A stretch of DNA of 64,000 nt from assembly GCA_022225965.2 (NCBI GenBank), contig JAKJXP020000112.1, positions 62,001 through 126,000 of the forward strand. The letters run 5' to 3'. The DNA is from Diatrype stigma (taxonomy: Eukaryota; Ascomycota; Sordariomycetes; Xylariales; Diatrypaceae). The position numbers and the translations under genes were made by a program. The notes beneath the pieces were generated by a model, which ran no database searches, was not told the origin of the DNA, and saw nothing but the letters and a program-made list of their open reading frames with translations. Positions 49,718-61,515 of this stretch are shown here, piece after piece (position 1 is the first letter of the stretch; every line of letters starts with the position of its first letter).

Positions 49718-52700
49718 CTATGGGGCCGCCGCGGGGACCGAGAATATCCAATCGGCGCCGGGGATGGGGTTGTCGACGGTGGCGCTGGAGTTGCTGTGGG
49801 GGCCGATGACGAACGAGTGGCATGCCAGACACGCCCACGCGGGGATCATGCCCTCGGGCGAGTTCGCCCACTGGTGGTTGTAGGCGTCGGTGCCGGCGTT
49901 GGTGCGGCACAGGGGGCACACCATCTTCCCGTGGCAGGAGACGATGTACTCGCGCATGCGCCGGGCGGCGGCCTCCATGTCGATGATGTGCTGCGTGCGG
50001 TGCGGCGTGCAGATCATGCGGCTGAACAGCTTGGCCCCGCACCCGCACCCCGTGATGGGCTGGGCCAGGGGCTCGGTGAAGCCGCCCTTCGAGATGGTGT
50101 CCGGCCCGCTGCCGAGCGGGTCGAGCGGGTCCTGCAGGCCCGTCAGCGTCAGCGTGGCGTCGGCGCCGATCGACTGCGCGGCCTCGTTGTTGATGCCGAA
50201 GACCCGGTACCCGGAGTGGTGGTAGGTGTGCGGGTCCAGGGCCTTGGGGAGGCAGGAGTGGCAGACGTACGCGCGCAGGCTCTTGGCGTGCTGGGCCCAG
50301 ACGTTGTACAGCCGGTTCTTGCTGGCCTCGTTGCAGGTGTTGCAGATGCCCTCGTTCAGGGACCCGAGGTCCTTGACCGAGGTGTGCCACTTGCTCTCGC
50401 ACTTGAAGTTGGCGACGTCGTAGCAGACCTGCCCGTTCTTGATCTCCACGCACGAGAACCAGCCGAAGTAGTCGACCGGCGCCAGGGCCGCGGGGTCGTA
50501 CACGATGTCGGCGAGCTGCGGCTTCGCGTCCGGGCAAGGGTGCGCGGGCTGCGCGACCACCTTGGTCATGTCGATCCACTCCGGGTGGCCGGGCGGGTAG
50601 GTATGCGAGTTGTCGTGGACCTGGGCGTCGCGCGTGTTGAGGCTGGTGTTGAGGTCGTAGACGGGGTGCGACGGCCCCGGCGAGAACGGCCGGGCGAAGC
50701 CCTCGTGCAGGATGACGTCCCGGATGGGCTGGATCCCCGGGTTGAGCAGCTGGAGCATGTTCATGTCCATGTCGGGCGGCGCTGCAATCGGGATAGCGTT
50801 GTCGCGGACGCCCTGAGCGCCGTGCATGCGGGAGGCGCCGTCGACGTAGGCCTGGTTGACTTGCACCACGTTGTTCTGAAGGGTCCGCCTGAGGAGGTCG
50901 ACGCACGCCGACTGGTGAATCGGCAATCCGGCCGAGACATCAGCGTACAGCTGGACGTACATGCCTGGCTGCCCAAAGTAAATGCCGCGGGCTTCGAGCT
51001 GCTCCGCGATGGAAAAGGCCTCGCGGTAGGCAGCTAGGTGGGCGAGGGCGACCTGGTCCCCAATGCTCCGTGCGGTGACCTCCTCGCGGTCGAAATGGTC
51101 TGTGATGACCACTCTCAAGCCGGCCGCGCCGCCGGCGGAAGTGGAGGAACTATTGGGGCCTGAAGAGCCAGAGTTCGGAACGGCAGTAGCGCCGGAGGTA
51201 GCGCCGGAGGTGCCACCGGAGGTAGGAGCGGAAGCGGAAGCAGAGGCGGAAGCGGATTGGCCTGCGTTCGCCACTGCCTCCGGCCGCATCCCCAAGTCGA
51301 CGAGCAACTCAGGCTGTTGGGCCAGAACCCACTTGAGATATTGCTGGTCGATGTCTTCCGGAATTTCATAGAGCAGCCTATTGACGACGGGAGGATCGTT
51401 GACGCCGCCCGGCCCGAAGCCGTTGCTGACATAGTAAGTCGCCATGCCATCACCGCTGACCCCGCGACGGAACCTGCCTTCGGTTCTGGTGAACCTATGC
51501 ACGCATTGTTCGTTGACGGCCACACAACTGTCGCACGGTTCCTTTCGGTCACATGGTCGGTTGTGATCGGTGCAAGGAACGCACTTCTGTATGTTTCGGT
51601 CTAGGGACACACCATCAACGACAGCCCGATTCGGATGTGGTGGCAGCGGCTCGTGGACAAAACCCGATCTGGCGTACACCCTGACACTGCACACGACACC
51701 CCAGGCGTTACATTCGCGGCAACCGCGTCTTTCTCCGGTCCGCAGGTGTTCTCCGACCATGTTGCACTTATTGCGCATTGTCAGCCTGTTGTAGCACATC
51801 ATGCAGGCCGGCGACCGGTAGGAGAACGGTCGGACTGTGCTATGCGGGTCGAGAGGTCTCCTAACGCCGTAGCGCCGGCGCGGGTCTATATGCGTAACGA
51901 ATCCCGGCCGGGGCCCGATGTCAGCTGGGTCTGAGCCATCGCCGAGATTAGAGTTAGGGCCCAAAGATGAACCCGAGTTAGGGTCGACAGATGCACTCGA
52001 ATAGGCGTTGAAAGATGGATTCGAGTCTGGGTCGGCGTGGACGATCGTGTGGTGAGGAGCCGGCACCGACACATTGCTGGGTCCGGCTGTATTGCTGGGC
52101 CCGGCTGTATTGCTGGGCCCGGCTGTATTGCTGGGCCCGGCTGTATTGCTGGGCCCGGCTGTATTGCTGGGTCCGGCTGAGCCTCTGGGCTTGCGCGTAT
52201 TTCTGGGCGGGGGAGCATTATTTGCCTGGGAACTGGCGCCGCCGGGACGGAACCCCGGCGGAGTGGGGCTTCGAAGTTCCACGCCGGAGCTGGTGCCGGC
52301 CTGGCCAGCAGCCGGAGCCCACTGCCACTCTGGTCTGGCGCTCTGCTCCCGCTGGTGCCCCGGCCGCATGAAATCGGAGGCGGGCAGGTGCTGCGTCAGG
52401 TGCATGTGCGTGCGGCGCTTATCCCACAGCTCGACGCACTTCACGCCGTTGTGGGTGCAGTCGTTGCCGGCTGCGGTGCACTGCCTGCAGGCGTAGTGGT
52501 AGTCGCTGCCCATCCGTCTCCAGGAGCAGGCGACCATGACCCGGGCCTCGCTGTTCGCGCACTCGTCGCACGCGAGCGGGCGGATCAAGCCGTCCGGGAC
52601 CGGGGCGAGGACCTTGAGGCCCCACGTGCATTTCTCGTCCAGGTGCTTGCACGAGACGCAGCCCCGGTCCCGCAAAGGGTCCGCATCGCAGTTCGCGGTG

Positions 52701-53242
52701 TTCGTCTGCTGGCACATGTTGCAGCGGGTCCTCTCGGGCTGGGATGGCGCGATGGCCTTGCCCTTGCCCTTGTCGTTCGACGGCTCTTCAGGCGCGGTAG
52801 CGGCAGCGGCAGAAGAGGAGGCGGCTCCGGTGTTCGAGGGGTCGGGATTAGGGGGGGGCGGGACGGCGGAGCCTTGGGCCCCCACAGACTGGGAGGCAGA
52901 GGCAGCCCCTGGGTCCGGCGAGTCTACCCTCGGGGTTTGGGGGACCCTGCAGGCGCCGGTGAAGCCGGTTATGCGGCACGTATCGCAGAGATCGGCGTTG
53001 GTGAATGTGCACGCAGCGCCCAAGACAACGCATCGTTCACAACGGCCCGAGGTGAGGGCTCCGGCGCCGCGGAAGGTGAAGATCCATCCGTTCAGGTCCG
53101 CTCGGCGGTGCGGCGCCGAGTTGGGCCCGTAGAAGTACTGGTAGGTCGCCCTGGCGCTGTATGTGAGCGATCCCGGGATGAACTGTTCCATCACAAAGCC
53201 GTTAGCGCCGCGGAGGCTACTGTCAGGGGGGATCTGCGCCAT
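49718..53242 (-). CDS. large protein with five Zn2Cys6-like cysteine clusters, single exon, 1174 aa
   Basis: One uninterrupted frame. Five six-cysteine clusters occur, at about residues 68-98, 174-205, 225-262, 480-518 and 554-580. Each follows C-X2-C, X6-10, C, X5-14, C-X2-C, X6-8, C. The first (CERC, CDTC) and fifth (CVPC, CDSC) have the exact spacing of the GAL4-type binuclear zinc cluster, but the clusters lack its basic helix. Between clusters 3 and 4 lies a disordered region with GPSNTA repeats. From about 590 the protein is more ordered, with a helical stretch (AHLAAYREAFSIAEQLEARG) and, in the last 250 residues, more cysteine pairs (GICNTCNEA, YVCHSCLPK, GCGCGAK, MVCPLCRTN, WACLACHSF) that could form RING-like zinc sites. 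I know of no named family. Nuclear regulator or zinc-dependent scaffold are both possible. Confidence 0.8.
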   Translation of the reverse strand: MAQIPPDSSLRGANGFVMEQFIPGSLTYSARATYQYFYGPNSAPHRRADLNGWIFTFRGAGALTSGRCERCVVLGAACTFTNADLCDTCRITGFTGACRVPQTPRVDSPDPGAASASQSVGAQGSAVPPPPNPDPSNTGAASSSAAAATAPEEPSNDKGKGKAIAPSQPERTRCNMCQQTNTANCDADPLRDRGCVSCKHLDEKCTWGLKVLAPVPDGLIRPLACDECANSEARVMVACSWRRMGSDYHYACRQCTAAGNDCTHNGVKCVELWDKRRTHMHLTQHLPASDFMRPGHQREQSARPEWQWAPAAGQAGTSSGVELRSPTPPGFRPGGASSQANNAPPPRNTRKPRGSAGPSNTAGPSNTAGPSNTAGPSNTAGPSNTAGPSNVSVPAPHHTIVHADPDSNPSFNAYSSASVDPNSGSSLGPNSNLGDGSDPADIGPRPGFVTHIDPRRRYGVRRPLDPHSTVRPFSYRSPACMMCYNRLTMRNKCNMVGEHLRTGERRGCRECNAWGVVCSVRVYARSGFVHEPLPPHPNRAVVDGVSLDRNIQKCVPCTDHNRPCDRKEPCDSCVAVNEQCVHRFTRTEGRFRRGVSGDGMATYYVSNGFGPGGVNDPPVVNRLLYEIPEDIDQQYLKWVLAQQPELLVDLGMRPEAVANAGQSASASASASAPTSGGTSGATSGATAVPNSGSSGPNSSSTSAGGAAGLRVVITDHFDREEVTARSIGDQVALAHLAAYREAFSIAEQLEARGIYFGQPGMYVQLYADVSAGLPIHQSACVDLLRRTLQNNVVQVNQAYVDGASRMHGAQGVRDNAIPIAAPPDMDMNMLQLLNPGIQPIRDVILHEGFARPFSPGPSHPVYDLNTSLNTRDAQVHDNSHTYPPGHPEWIDMTKVVAQPAHPCPDAKPQLADIVYDPAALAPVDYFGWFSCVEIKNGQVCYDVANFKCESKWHTSVKDLGSLNEGICNTCNEASKNRLYNVWAQHAKSLRAYVCHSCLPKALDPHTYHHSGYRVFGINNEAAQSIGADATLTLTGLQDPLDPLGSGPDTISKGGFTEPLAQPITGCGCGAKLFSRMICTPHRTQHIIDMEAAARRMREYIVSCHGKMVCPLCRTNAGTDAYNHQWANSPEGMIPAWACLACHSFVIGPHSNSSATVDNPIPGADWIFSVPAAAP
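52070..52180. repeat. 18-bp tandem repeat, about six units, coding for GPSNTA
   Basis: Nearly perfect 18-bp units (TGTATTGCTGGGCCCGGC on the plus strand) inside the cysteine-rich gene; units keep the reading frame and encode six-residue repeats. Length polymorphism between strains is likely. Confidence 0.9.
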
Positions 53243-54458
53243 GTTGACTTACCTCGGACTGATTTAGTCAACTTGTGTGGGAAAATGTGGATATTGTGGT
53301 TATGTCGAGTGGGTGAATATCCTAGGTGTATGCCGAGATATTCGCGAATGTGTGTTCTGCTGGACAGAAGGCATATTTTGGCGGCTCTCGATGGCCTCCT
53401 ATATACTGCTCCAGTGCAGCGAGCCACGAGCTTTGGTCCGCTATGATACAAGCAACATTGTTCAGCCGTAGACGAGGGAGTTGTTTTCTTTAGTCCTGTC
53501 TGGCGTTCGTTCTCATACTTTGGTTATCAACGTGCCTGTTCTTCTTTGTATGAACTGGCTTTGACTTCTCGTTGAAAGAGATTCCTTCGGCCTTCTCCAT
53601 AGCAACTTTAACGTGTCAAAACTTCTTTCAGTAACCTACCATTTCACCTCGCTATGGGTCGGATCAGTTTCTTTGAGGATGACCGCTGTTGTATCAGTCA
53701 TACCACCCTCCCTTCATCGTCACCAACAGGTCAGTCGCAATTTCATACTCAACGGATTTCATGTTGACGTTCTCGATTTGTATTGTGTATCTCAAGTTTA
53801 TCTGGTTGGCTCAAGACACAGTGTCCTACGCATGATCTTGACGAGACCGATCTCACGAGCTTACGCACCATTACACCTCGGCGTGGGAGGGATCAGGGGC
53901 CATCCATTGAAGCTGGTGTCTGCCAATGGAGAGGTTTGGATAACTCGGGGAACCACAACTGCATCTAGGACTGGGGAATAAAGAAAGAACAAATTGAAAA
54001 CATTACAAGTATATGGAAATGGCCAGCTGATAAGTCAATAATGGTCCAGATGATTCGGCCAGCCTGCTTCCCCCCCTCAGACACCAGGACCCGGCGAATT
54101 ACCGTGTAGGTCAAAACAAGATCCGATGAGAAAAAGGCCGCCTTAGACAGTGTTGTCTTCGTGAATCTCCTTCTAGAGTGCCTCCTCACTCTGCCCTTCG
54201 TATATCTTCCTTTTCAATGCCGAGGTCGTTCGCTCATGAAAAAAGAGGCGTCCAACCAACTCGAACAGTCTGCCACAAGGTTGTTCGTTCCGTCAAGGAC
54301 ATCTCGTCCTCAAGCCGTAAACCCATCTCGAGCGTTTCGGTATCCGTGTTCCAAGCGGCGCAAAACCCGAGACCCCCTACCCTATCGCCCGTGCGTGCGT
54401 GATATGCGAAGTCGAGATAAAAACCCCTCCCCAGCGCGGGGGAGGACACAATACGAGA
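53243..54458. other. intergenic between cysteine-rich gene and Ras gene
   Basis: Contains the promoter of the cysteine-rich gene on the left and the Ras 3' end on the right. A 122-codon plus-strand frame at 53613-53981 has no recognisable motif. Confidence 0.5.
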
Positions 54459-55364
54459 TTATAGAATGACGCATTTAGCGCAGCAGCCCGCATCCGCCTC
54501 GCCGTCCTCAACCTGCATCTTGCCCGCGGGTGCGGCACCGCCATTTCCCCCGCTGCCTGTTGAGTAACCTTGCATCTCCCGGTTGAAGCGCCGAATCTCC
54601 CGTACAACATCGTAAAAGGCCTTGTCCACGTTGATGCGGGACTTGGCCGACGTCTCGATGAACTTGCAGCCAAATGTCTTGGCAAGCGCCTCGCCCTCTG
54701 TTGCTCATGTCAGAATACCAAATACCGTTGAAGTGACATCCACTTGCATCTCTTTGCCTGCGCCGTAGATACGTACCGCTCTTCGGGACCTCTCGCTCGT
54801 TCTCCAGATCGCACTTGTTGCCCACCATGACCATCGGGAAATAGTCCTTGTCCTTCACCCGCAGAATCTGTTGCTGGAATGTGGTGATTTCCTCAAAACT
54901 CTGTCGCGACGTGATCGAATAAACCAGGAGAAATCCTTCGCCCGTACGCATGTATTGTTCGCGCATAGCCGAGTATTCTTCCTGGCCAGCCGTATCGAGG
55001 ACATCAAGAAGGGCGACTTCATCATCGATCATGCACTGCTTGCGGTACGAGTCTACGAACCAACAGATGGTAAGCTACCCCGAAGGCTGGAAGAAAGATA
55101 GCGACACGATAACAATGCATGGTAGCACTCACCTTCAATTGTGGGATCATACTCGTCGACGAAATGGCTCTGGATTAATTGGATGGTCAAGCAAGATTTA
55201 CCGACACCACCACCACCGACAACCACCAATTTGTATTCTCTCAGGAACTAGAGGACGCGATTGTGAGCAGGTGCACAGGAAGACCGAAGAAGACAGGAGG
55301 CGGCTCTCGAGCAACGCAGGGACCAGGAGCCGGCAATGATGAGCAGACGTACTTTCGATGCCAT
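54459..55364 (-). CDS. Ras small GTPase, four exons, 213 aa
   Basis: Exons: 55353-55364 (only 12 coding bases, MASK), 55133-55247, 54777-55052, 54459-54697. G1 box [11 protein letters not shown] (the glycine matching human Gly12 is about 17), effector region [15 protein letters not shown]3 box [21 protein letters not shown]4 box [13 protein letters not shown] and G5 [14 protein letters not shown] are all intact. The hypervariable tail is Gly/Ala-rich and ends CCAKCVIL: a CAAX box with Leu last, plus two upstream cysteines that may be palmitoylated. The protein is a plasma-membrane switch that controls growth, polarity and cAMP/MAPK signalling. The length fits fungal Ras1/RasA. Introns lie at positions usual for Pezizomycotina Ras genes. 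Confidence 0.95.
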
Positions 55365-58300
55365 TGTGTGTATGTGATGGAGTGGACGCTCCTTTCAACA
55401 CGATCAGAACGTTGAATGGATGGACAAAGCGAGTAACAGCGATGGGAACCGGCAGCGACGTGATCCCGATGGCGTGGACTCGAGAGAAAGGTCGGGGTGT
55501 ATCTGCTGTCAGTCGTCGAAATGAAAAAAAGGGCGCTAAAGAAGGAAGCGGTTGCAGGTCTAGGTCTAGGTTGCAGGTTTGCAGGTTACTGCAGGTTGTA
55601 GGTCGCAGGCTGTTGTTCTTCAGGTCAGACAATGGTGATGGCGGATTTGTGATGAAGACGACTGAGGGAGTTGTGTTTATGTTCCAGAGCAATTACGGAT
55701 GGCCCGACCAGAAGAATTGGGTTGGTTTGGTTTGGGTTAGCAGGTTGTGTTAGGTTCTTAGGTTGTTGTAGGTATGTAGGCAGGTAGGTAGGAGGTAGGT
55801 ACGGTGCGGTATGTATTGTACCGGCAAGGTCAAAAAGCGTTAAGGTCGGGCAAAAGCGAGCCTTGAAGAGCACCGGGCAGGAACTTACTTGGAGGTTGAC
55901 AGACAGTTGACAGAACCCCTGGCTACTAGGTACATACATGCTTAGTTCGGCGGATAAGCCCCAGGTATTCAAGCTGCTAATGTCAAGGTAATTGTGGAGA
56001 GCTATTGCGATCTCCTACTTGTGACTTGTACTTCGCAACTAGCAGCGACAGGCTCTGGTTCCCAGCCATAGGAGGTCGGGGCTGTACTAAACGCTGGGCT
56101 TAGTACCTCGTACCTAGTACCTAGGTGACCTTCTACGCTGCCATGTTTCGGTATGAATTTGGACATGAATAAAACACTCCAGCTACTACACATGCATATT
56201 ACAACGTGACTTTATCATTGGGAGGTGTAGTCTTGGTACCTAGTCATGATTTCAACCAAACTGGGTTCATGAATATAGATGGAGGTACCTAGTCGCATCT
56301 TCATACATGCGTACATGTATCTACATACATGGTATGTATGCAGGTATTGTATGGGTATACCTACTCCATGGCCCGGTTTTACCTACATCCCTACATGTAC
56401 CTACATGTAAGGTTAGGTAGGTGTCTGTAATATGAGTACTTAGGCAACTAGTACATATATGTAGCATACTCAGATAAATAGACACGGTAATGCCGTGTGG
56501 TAAAGGAAACCGGTATGTAATTCTCAAGCAATTCTTCTATTTTCTTTCTCGTCCCAGGCCAGCACTCACTTGAACTGAATTCATACCACACGCTACATGT
56601 ATCGTGAGGGCTACAAGCAGCTAGGGTGTAGTACTGCTATGTAAGTACTGAGTGATGGAGACATGGAGTTCCAAGATCGTTATTCGTCACCTGCAGACAG
56701 TCAGCCAGAGGAATTCCATTGCGACAAGGGAATGGAGCGCATACATGAACGAACAGAGGGAAGAAAACTGGGGAAGGCTTGGAGAAATCCCTGGACCAAG
56801 AGCGATACGTCGGTACCTACATTGCAGTATTACAGTGGAGTGATGGAATTGACCCAATCCGGTCACATTGTCACAACTTTCAGCTCGATATTCTAAGCAC
56901 CTGGCTGTGTAATTGGGCAATCGATTCAGTCCGCAACAGGTTGTTTGAGATGAGAAAGAGAGGTACAACAGCAGCTTAATGAAACATACGATAAGAGTGG
57001 CTGCCTTATATGCCTACTAAGTAGGTACTGGGGGCATGGTGGTAATGGGCGGCTACGAGTGTGGTGCTGCTCCATGTCTGATAGGCTAGATATACATACG
57101 TACGTGTATACCCAAAATCCCAGTTGCCTGTAGGAATGATGCAGTTTACTATCGATGGTCTGCCAGTTCTTCTCCCTGTGGTTGAGAAAGGAAGGAGGGC
57201 AAGAGTATGAGATCAGGTGAAGTACGAAGTATGGATGCGCGCGTATGGATGGATGTACCTACATACATATTTAGCGCATACACTCGCGCATAAACTTCTC
57301 GATAATTAGCTGGAGTGGACTGATGATTACGATACCAGTAGTGCGTAAAGTTGATCAACTTTAGCACAGGGATAGTGAGCCCATTTCGGATATTTGGTAG
57401 TCGAAACTTAAGATGAGGTAGGGTTATGGAATACTATGACGCACACTCATATAGTTAGATGCTTCTTATATATATTAAGTAAGTGTCTGTATGGCACTTA
57501 CAATGATGGCAATCGAGGTGGAGTGAGACCGCATGCCCTCAGATACCTACCTACCTATGTAGAGCTGCCATATAATCTTGAATACGATGATGTGTATTGC
57601 ACATACATACTGGGTATTATACTTGCAGGTACGGGGACTGGGAGGCAGGTATTGTACTATGGCAGTATGGTAAGCACCTCAATCGGCCATTTTGGCGGCG
57701 CGCTTCTACCTCAGCGAGCTTAGCCAATTTCCATTTGAATTGGCTACAGCTGCATGCGGTAAAGTGGGATAAAACAAGAAGACCACTACTGCAGGTGGGC
57801 TGCTTTTTCTGGAACTCCCATACAGGCTTACAGCAGCCCCCATGAACCACCCGTCCTCCACTGCCTCCTCCCAGTGCTCCATGTTTTGTTTCGTTTTACA
57901 GGCTGACACGCTAGAGTATATACTATACATGTATGTGCTAAATAGTGTAAGTGCTAGACTAATAAATAGGCTCACTCTGTTGTCGGCTAACTCCAGTTTG
58001 TAATAGCCGAGCGCATACCCAGACAGCCAGATACTCAGCACATACCCAAAAGCCCTACGAGCTCAAGCTCTATCATGCGCTATACGCGACCATCACAGGG
58101 GACCGTTACCAATGACATAATGTAGGTAGGCACTGTAGTTGCAGTGCAATACATGGAGCTAGGTACCCAGGGAGTCAAGGCTTCTTATCTCTGTACCTTC
58201 CAATGATCACACAGATGGCACCCTATACTTCGTATCCCTTTCCTAGGTGTCGGTGTGACGCAGTTAACTTATCAATAGTGATTGATTACTCGCATACTCA

Positions 58301-61300
58301 GCAGATGTGAAAGTAGAGATGGGAATGGGGACGACCAGGCGAGGGAAGGAAAAGAAAAGATGTGATCTGCTCATCAGCTAGGGCTTTCATTTTCATTACT
58401 TACCCAGGCTCTGCTCTCACCACCTCCACGGTAACGGCGTCAGATTTTATTGGCTCATCCCGTTGCTCCCATTCGGATATCCCGCCAAGCTACATACTTA
58501 AGATATGCCATCTCGCCCGCAGAGACGGGAGAACTCTTACCTGCCTTTCCCCTCCGTGCGCCATCATACACGCCCCAAACGCAGCTTGCTTGTTTTCGAC
58601 CGCAAGGCTGCCCCATGAGACACGGGGGAGCGGACCGGGGGTGACCTGCATACGGATATAATACCTGCCTGCTAGATCTCAGGCTCACAGGTATAAGCAA
58701 GAGGGCTGCGGCTGGCTGAGAAACTCTGGTGCGCCTCGCATGGCCTCCGGCAGAGTGACGTCGTGCTTACTAGGTACAGTATTGACTTGGTCTTGTTCAG
58801 AGTGCAACGCCGTTCGAATTCCTACCCGGACAAAACCCCCAGATGGCAGAAGACACCATGCCCCCAATCTTGTGTCAAAAGCAATATTTCTCTCCGCTGC
58901 ACGCCTCTCACTCAGCATATCTAGAACCTTCCGATGCTGCAGCTGCAGCTACAGCAAACGAGCCAATGGAACTGCCATCTGCATAATGGCCTGCAAGACC
59001 TGGAAGACACGCACGTTGGACACAAACAAGCTTAAACCGACCCGACCCTCATGCCCGAGCTGGTAGCCGCCTCGACTTAGGCTGCGTGCAGCAAGCCACG
59101 GTGACCTCGCAGAGCCGTCCGATTCTCTAGATCGGACGACGTGTCTTGGTATTCGAGATGTCTCGGGGACGTTATCAACCTTTGGTTAGAGCGGATATAA
59201 AACAGCCGGCCGGCGGACCTCGATGCAACTAAGCACCTTCAAAGACCCAGACATGCCGCCGTAGCATGGCGCATGTGTTCTCGTCCGCCTTCGAGACAAC
59301 GCCAGACTAGACACAGCGGCAACTCTGGATACGGCATGTCATGCTGCTCTCCGCCGGCAGCTGGATATACAGTACCTATAGAGATACATCATAGGCAGGT
59401 CGCCTTCCAAAGTAACATCAAGGTTCCAACTGATAACCTCCAAAACCTAGCTGCCTGTAACAACATACATTATTGGTGAGTGAATGACGGGTTGTTAGCA
59501 CTTTCGCTAGCTCCGAACCAATGACACCTGTTACTGCACCTCACTGTACTTGAGCCGCATCCTGTCTGTACAACCACATCGCATAGCGTCATGAAAATGC
59601 ACAATCGCAATCCCATATCTCGGGGTGGATCCTGGCGCGTGCTGTTCACCGTAAATTCGGTCATCCACTAGCCTAGACAAGTCATAGGTGGCTGGCAAGA
59701 GGGCAGGAAAAATATGTAACTTATACACACATCACAACAGCAGCGGTCTGTCTGTCTACCCGCTGTCTGCACTGCTGTCTGTCTGCACGTTGCACAAATT
59801 CAACCAAATCTCGCCCATGCCGCCCATGCCAGGGATCAGGGAAGGAAACGGTCATGCTAGTGAGCTGGGCTAGGTAGGCGTGGCCCGAGATGATATCCAT
59901 TCTGTCCCGGCCAGCTAGCCCAGCACGGACGACCGCCGTTTGCGAAAGAGGAAAACCCCGAGATAACAAATGTCGATAACAAGGCCGAAGATAACATTAA
60001 CCAACTAGGGACAGGGCGCTCGATCATCCAAGAGGCCGTCAGTTAATTCCTAGGGTTTTATTTCCGGTCGGTTTTCGTTTCGTCATCTATGCTGCCTCTC
60101 TTCTGGTTTCTTTGTTTGTTTTATTGATTCCTTCTCGAAAACTTCCAACGCATTCGGCTCCACCGCCTCATTTCCCCCTACCCAGCCGCATGAACAAGCT
60201 AGAGTTCACTACGGAGAGTACCGAGGAAAGGGTACATAAATAAAACAGGGGAGAGGATAGACGGATTTATACACGTCAATTCCTATTTCTACTGCGAACC
60301 ACACCCCGCCACGTGAAGAAAAAGCAGCGCCGAGCGGCGTGCCGAGAACAAGAAGTAGAAGTGACGAGATTTGCTTTTCTGTCTGGTTCTCCTTATATAA
60401 GGTAGTATGCATTAGGTAACTATTCGTAGTTACATATGTATGTACCAACGCCCAATGTGGACCGACGAGATGTTCGGTTTTCTCGACACGTCTCCTCTCC
60501 TCTCCCCTCCCCTCCTCCCCTTACGATTACGAAGCTCTGTAGCGACTAACTAGGCGCAAGCCCCCCAAAAATTGTAACTGTGTATGTGCGAGGGAGAGAA
60601 GGCAACGCCGCACGCTGCCTTGTCGAGCGGCTGAGTGGGGACGAGGATGCGGACCGAGTTCCTTAAGTGTCTCGGGCACGGGGCGCCACAGCCGTGCCGG
60701 CGGCCGTGGATGTCGATAGGTAGGTATGATAGAGTATACGAAGTACGAACGAAGTATGTAGACATCGAGACTGAGCAATTTCCAACTTGTTGGTGTAGAT
60801 AGATACTCATCGATACCACTGCTATGTATTGTACTAAGACAAGAAGACTATACGAGTAAAGGACTACCACCACTCGGGACGATATAGATAGTAGACACAG
60901 TCAATTGATTGATCCATTGTCCATAGTATCCACAAGGCGGTCGTCAAGTAACTAGGTAAATACCATGTGCATGACAATACGACACTCGCTGCATTCCTTT
61001 CTACACGTTAAGACGAGAGCCCGCCCAACCACACGTTCGACGGCAAAGCGGGATTCGGGGGATAAGTACTGAAGTGATAAGAGAAGCCCCCGCCCCGCCG
61101 CAGCAATGCGGACGGGCCGACGAACTGCGAATGTTACCCTGGCCCGGAAGCCCCGGGTACCACCTTCTCCGTTGGTTCGAGTCGGTTCGAGTTTGCTGGT
61201 GTAGAAAACCGACCCCCTAGGATTCAGAATACCAGTAACTGCCTAAGGTATCTGCAACAGGATTGGTGGTTGGATACGTAGGTAGGTATCCCAAGAGAAT

Positions 61301-61515
61301 ACCTGCGTACCTGACCCCAACGTCTATCCTCCACCCCCCCAACCCTCCCTCGTTGTCACGGCTCGCTTACAGGCCCAATCATGTCTTGTCACATCTTCGT
61401 TCCTTGGTTCCTTCCTTCCTTCCACTGCATGCAAGTGCAGGCAAGCATGCCATTCCATCACCAACAGCCCTCACCTCATCTCCTCACCCAACCAACCTAT
61501 CCAAGCCTAGGTACC
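55365..61515. other. 6.1-kb stretch without recognisable genes
   Basis: The left few hundred bases should be the Ras promoter and leader. The remainder has only short frames without family motifs or consistent splice sites. It is not RIP-mutated. TAGGTA/TACCTA tetranucleotide motifs recur on both strands (for example near 55780, 56100, 56390, 57550, 61280). Non-coding transcripts or a rapidly evolving small gene cannot be excluded. Confidence 0.5.

Noticed and set aside
49628..51037. 469-codon plus-strand open frame antisense to the cysteine-rich gene
   Set aside because: It is a shadow of the GC-rich codons on the other strand: composition is almost only Gly, Val, Arg, Asp and Leu, with no motif.
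52355..53446. 363-codon plus-strand open frame opposite the N-terminus of the cysteine-rich gene
   Set aside because: Same codon-shadow pattern; the minus strand carries the ordered cysteine clusters.
53613..53981. 122-codon plus-strand frame upstream of the Ras gene end
   Set aside because: No recognisable domain or signal peptide; length is within chance expectation.
61170..61200. GGTTCGAGTC sequence resembling a tRNA B box
   Set aside because: It is a short direct repeat (GGTTCGAGT twice); no A box or cloverleaf stems can be drawn around it.
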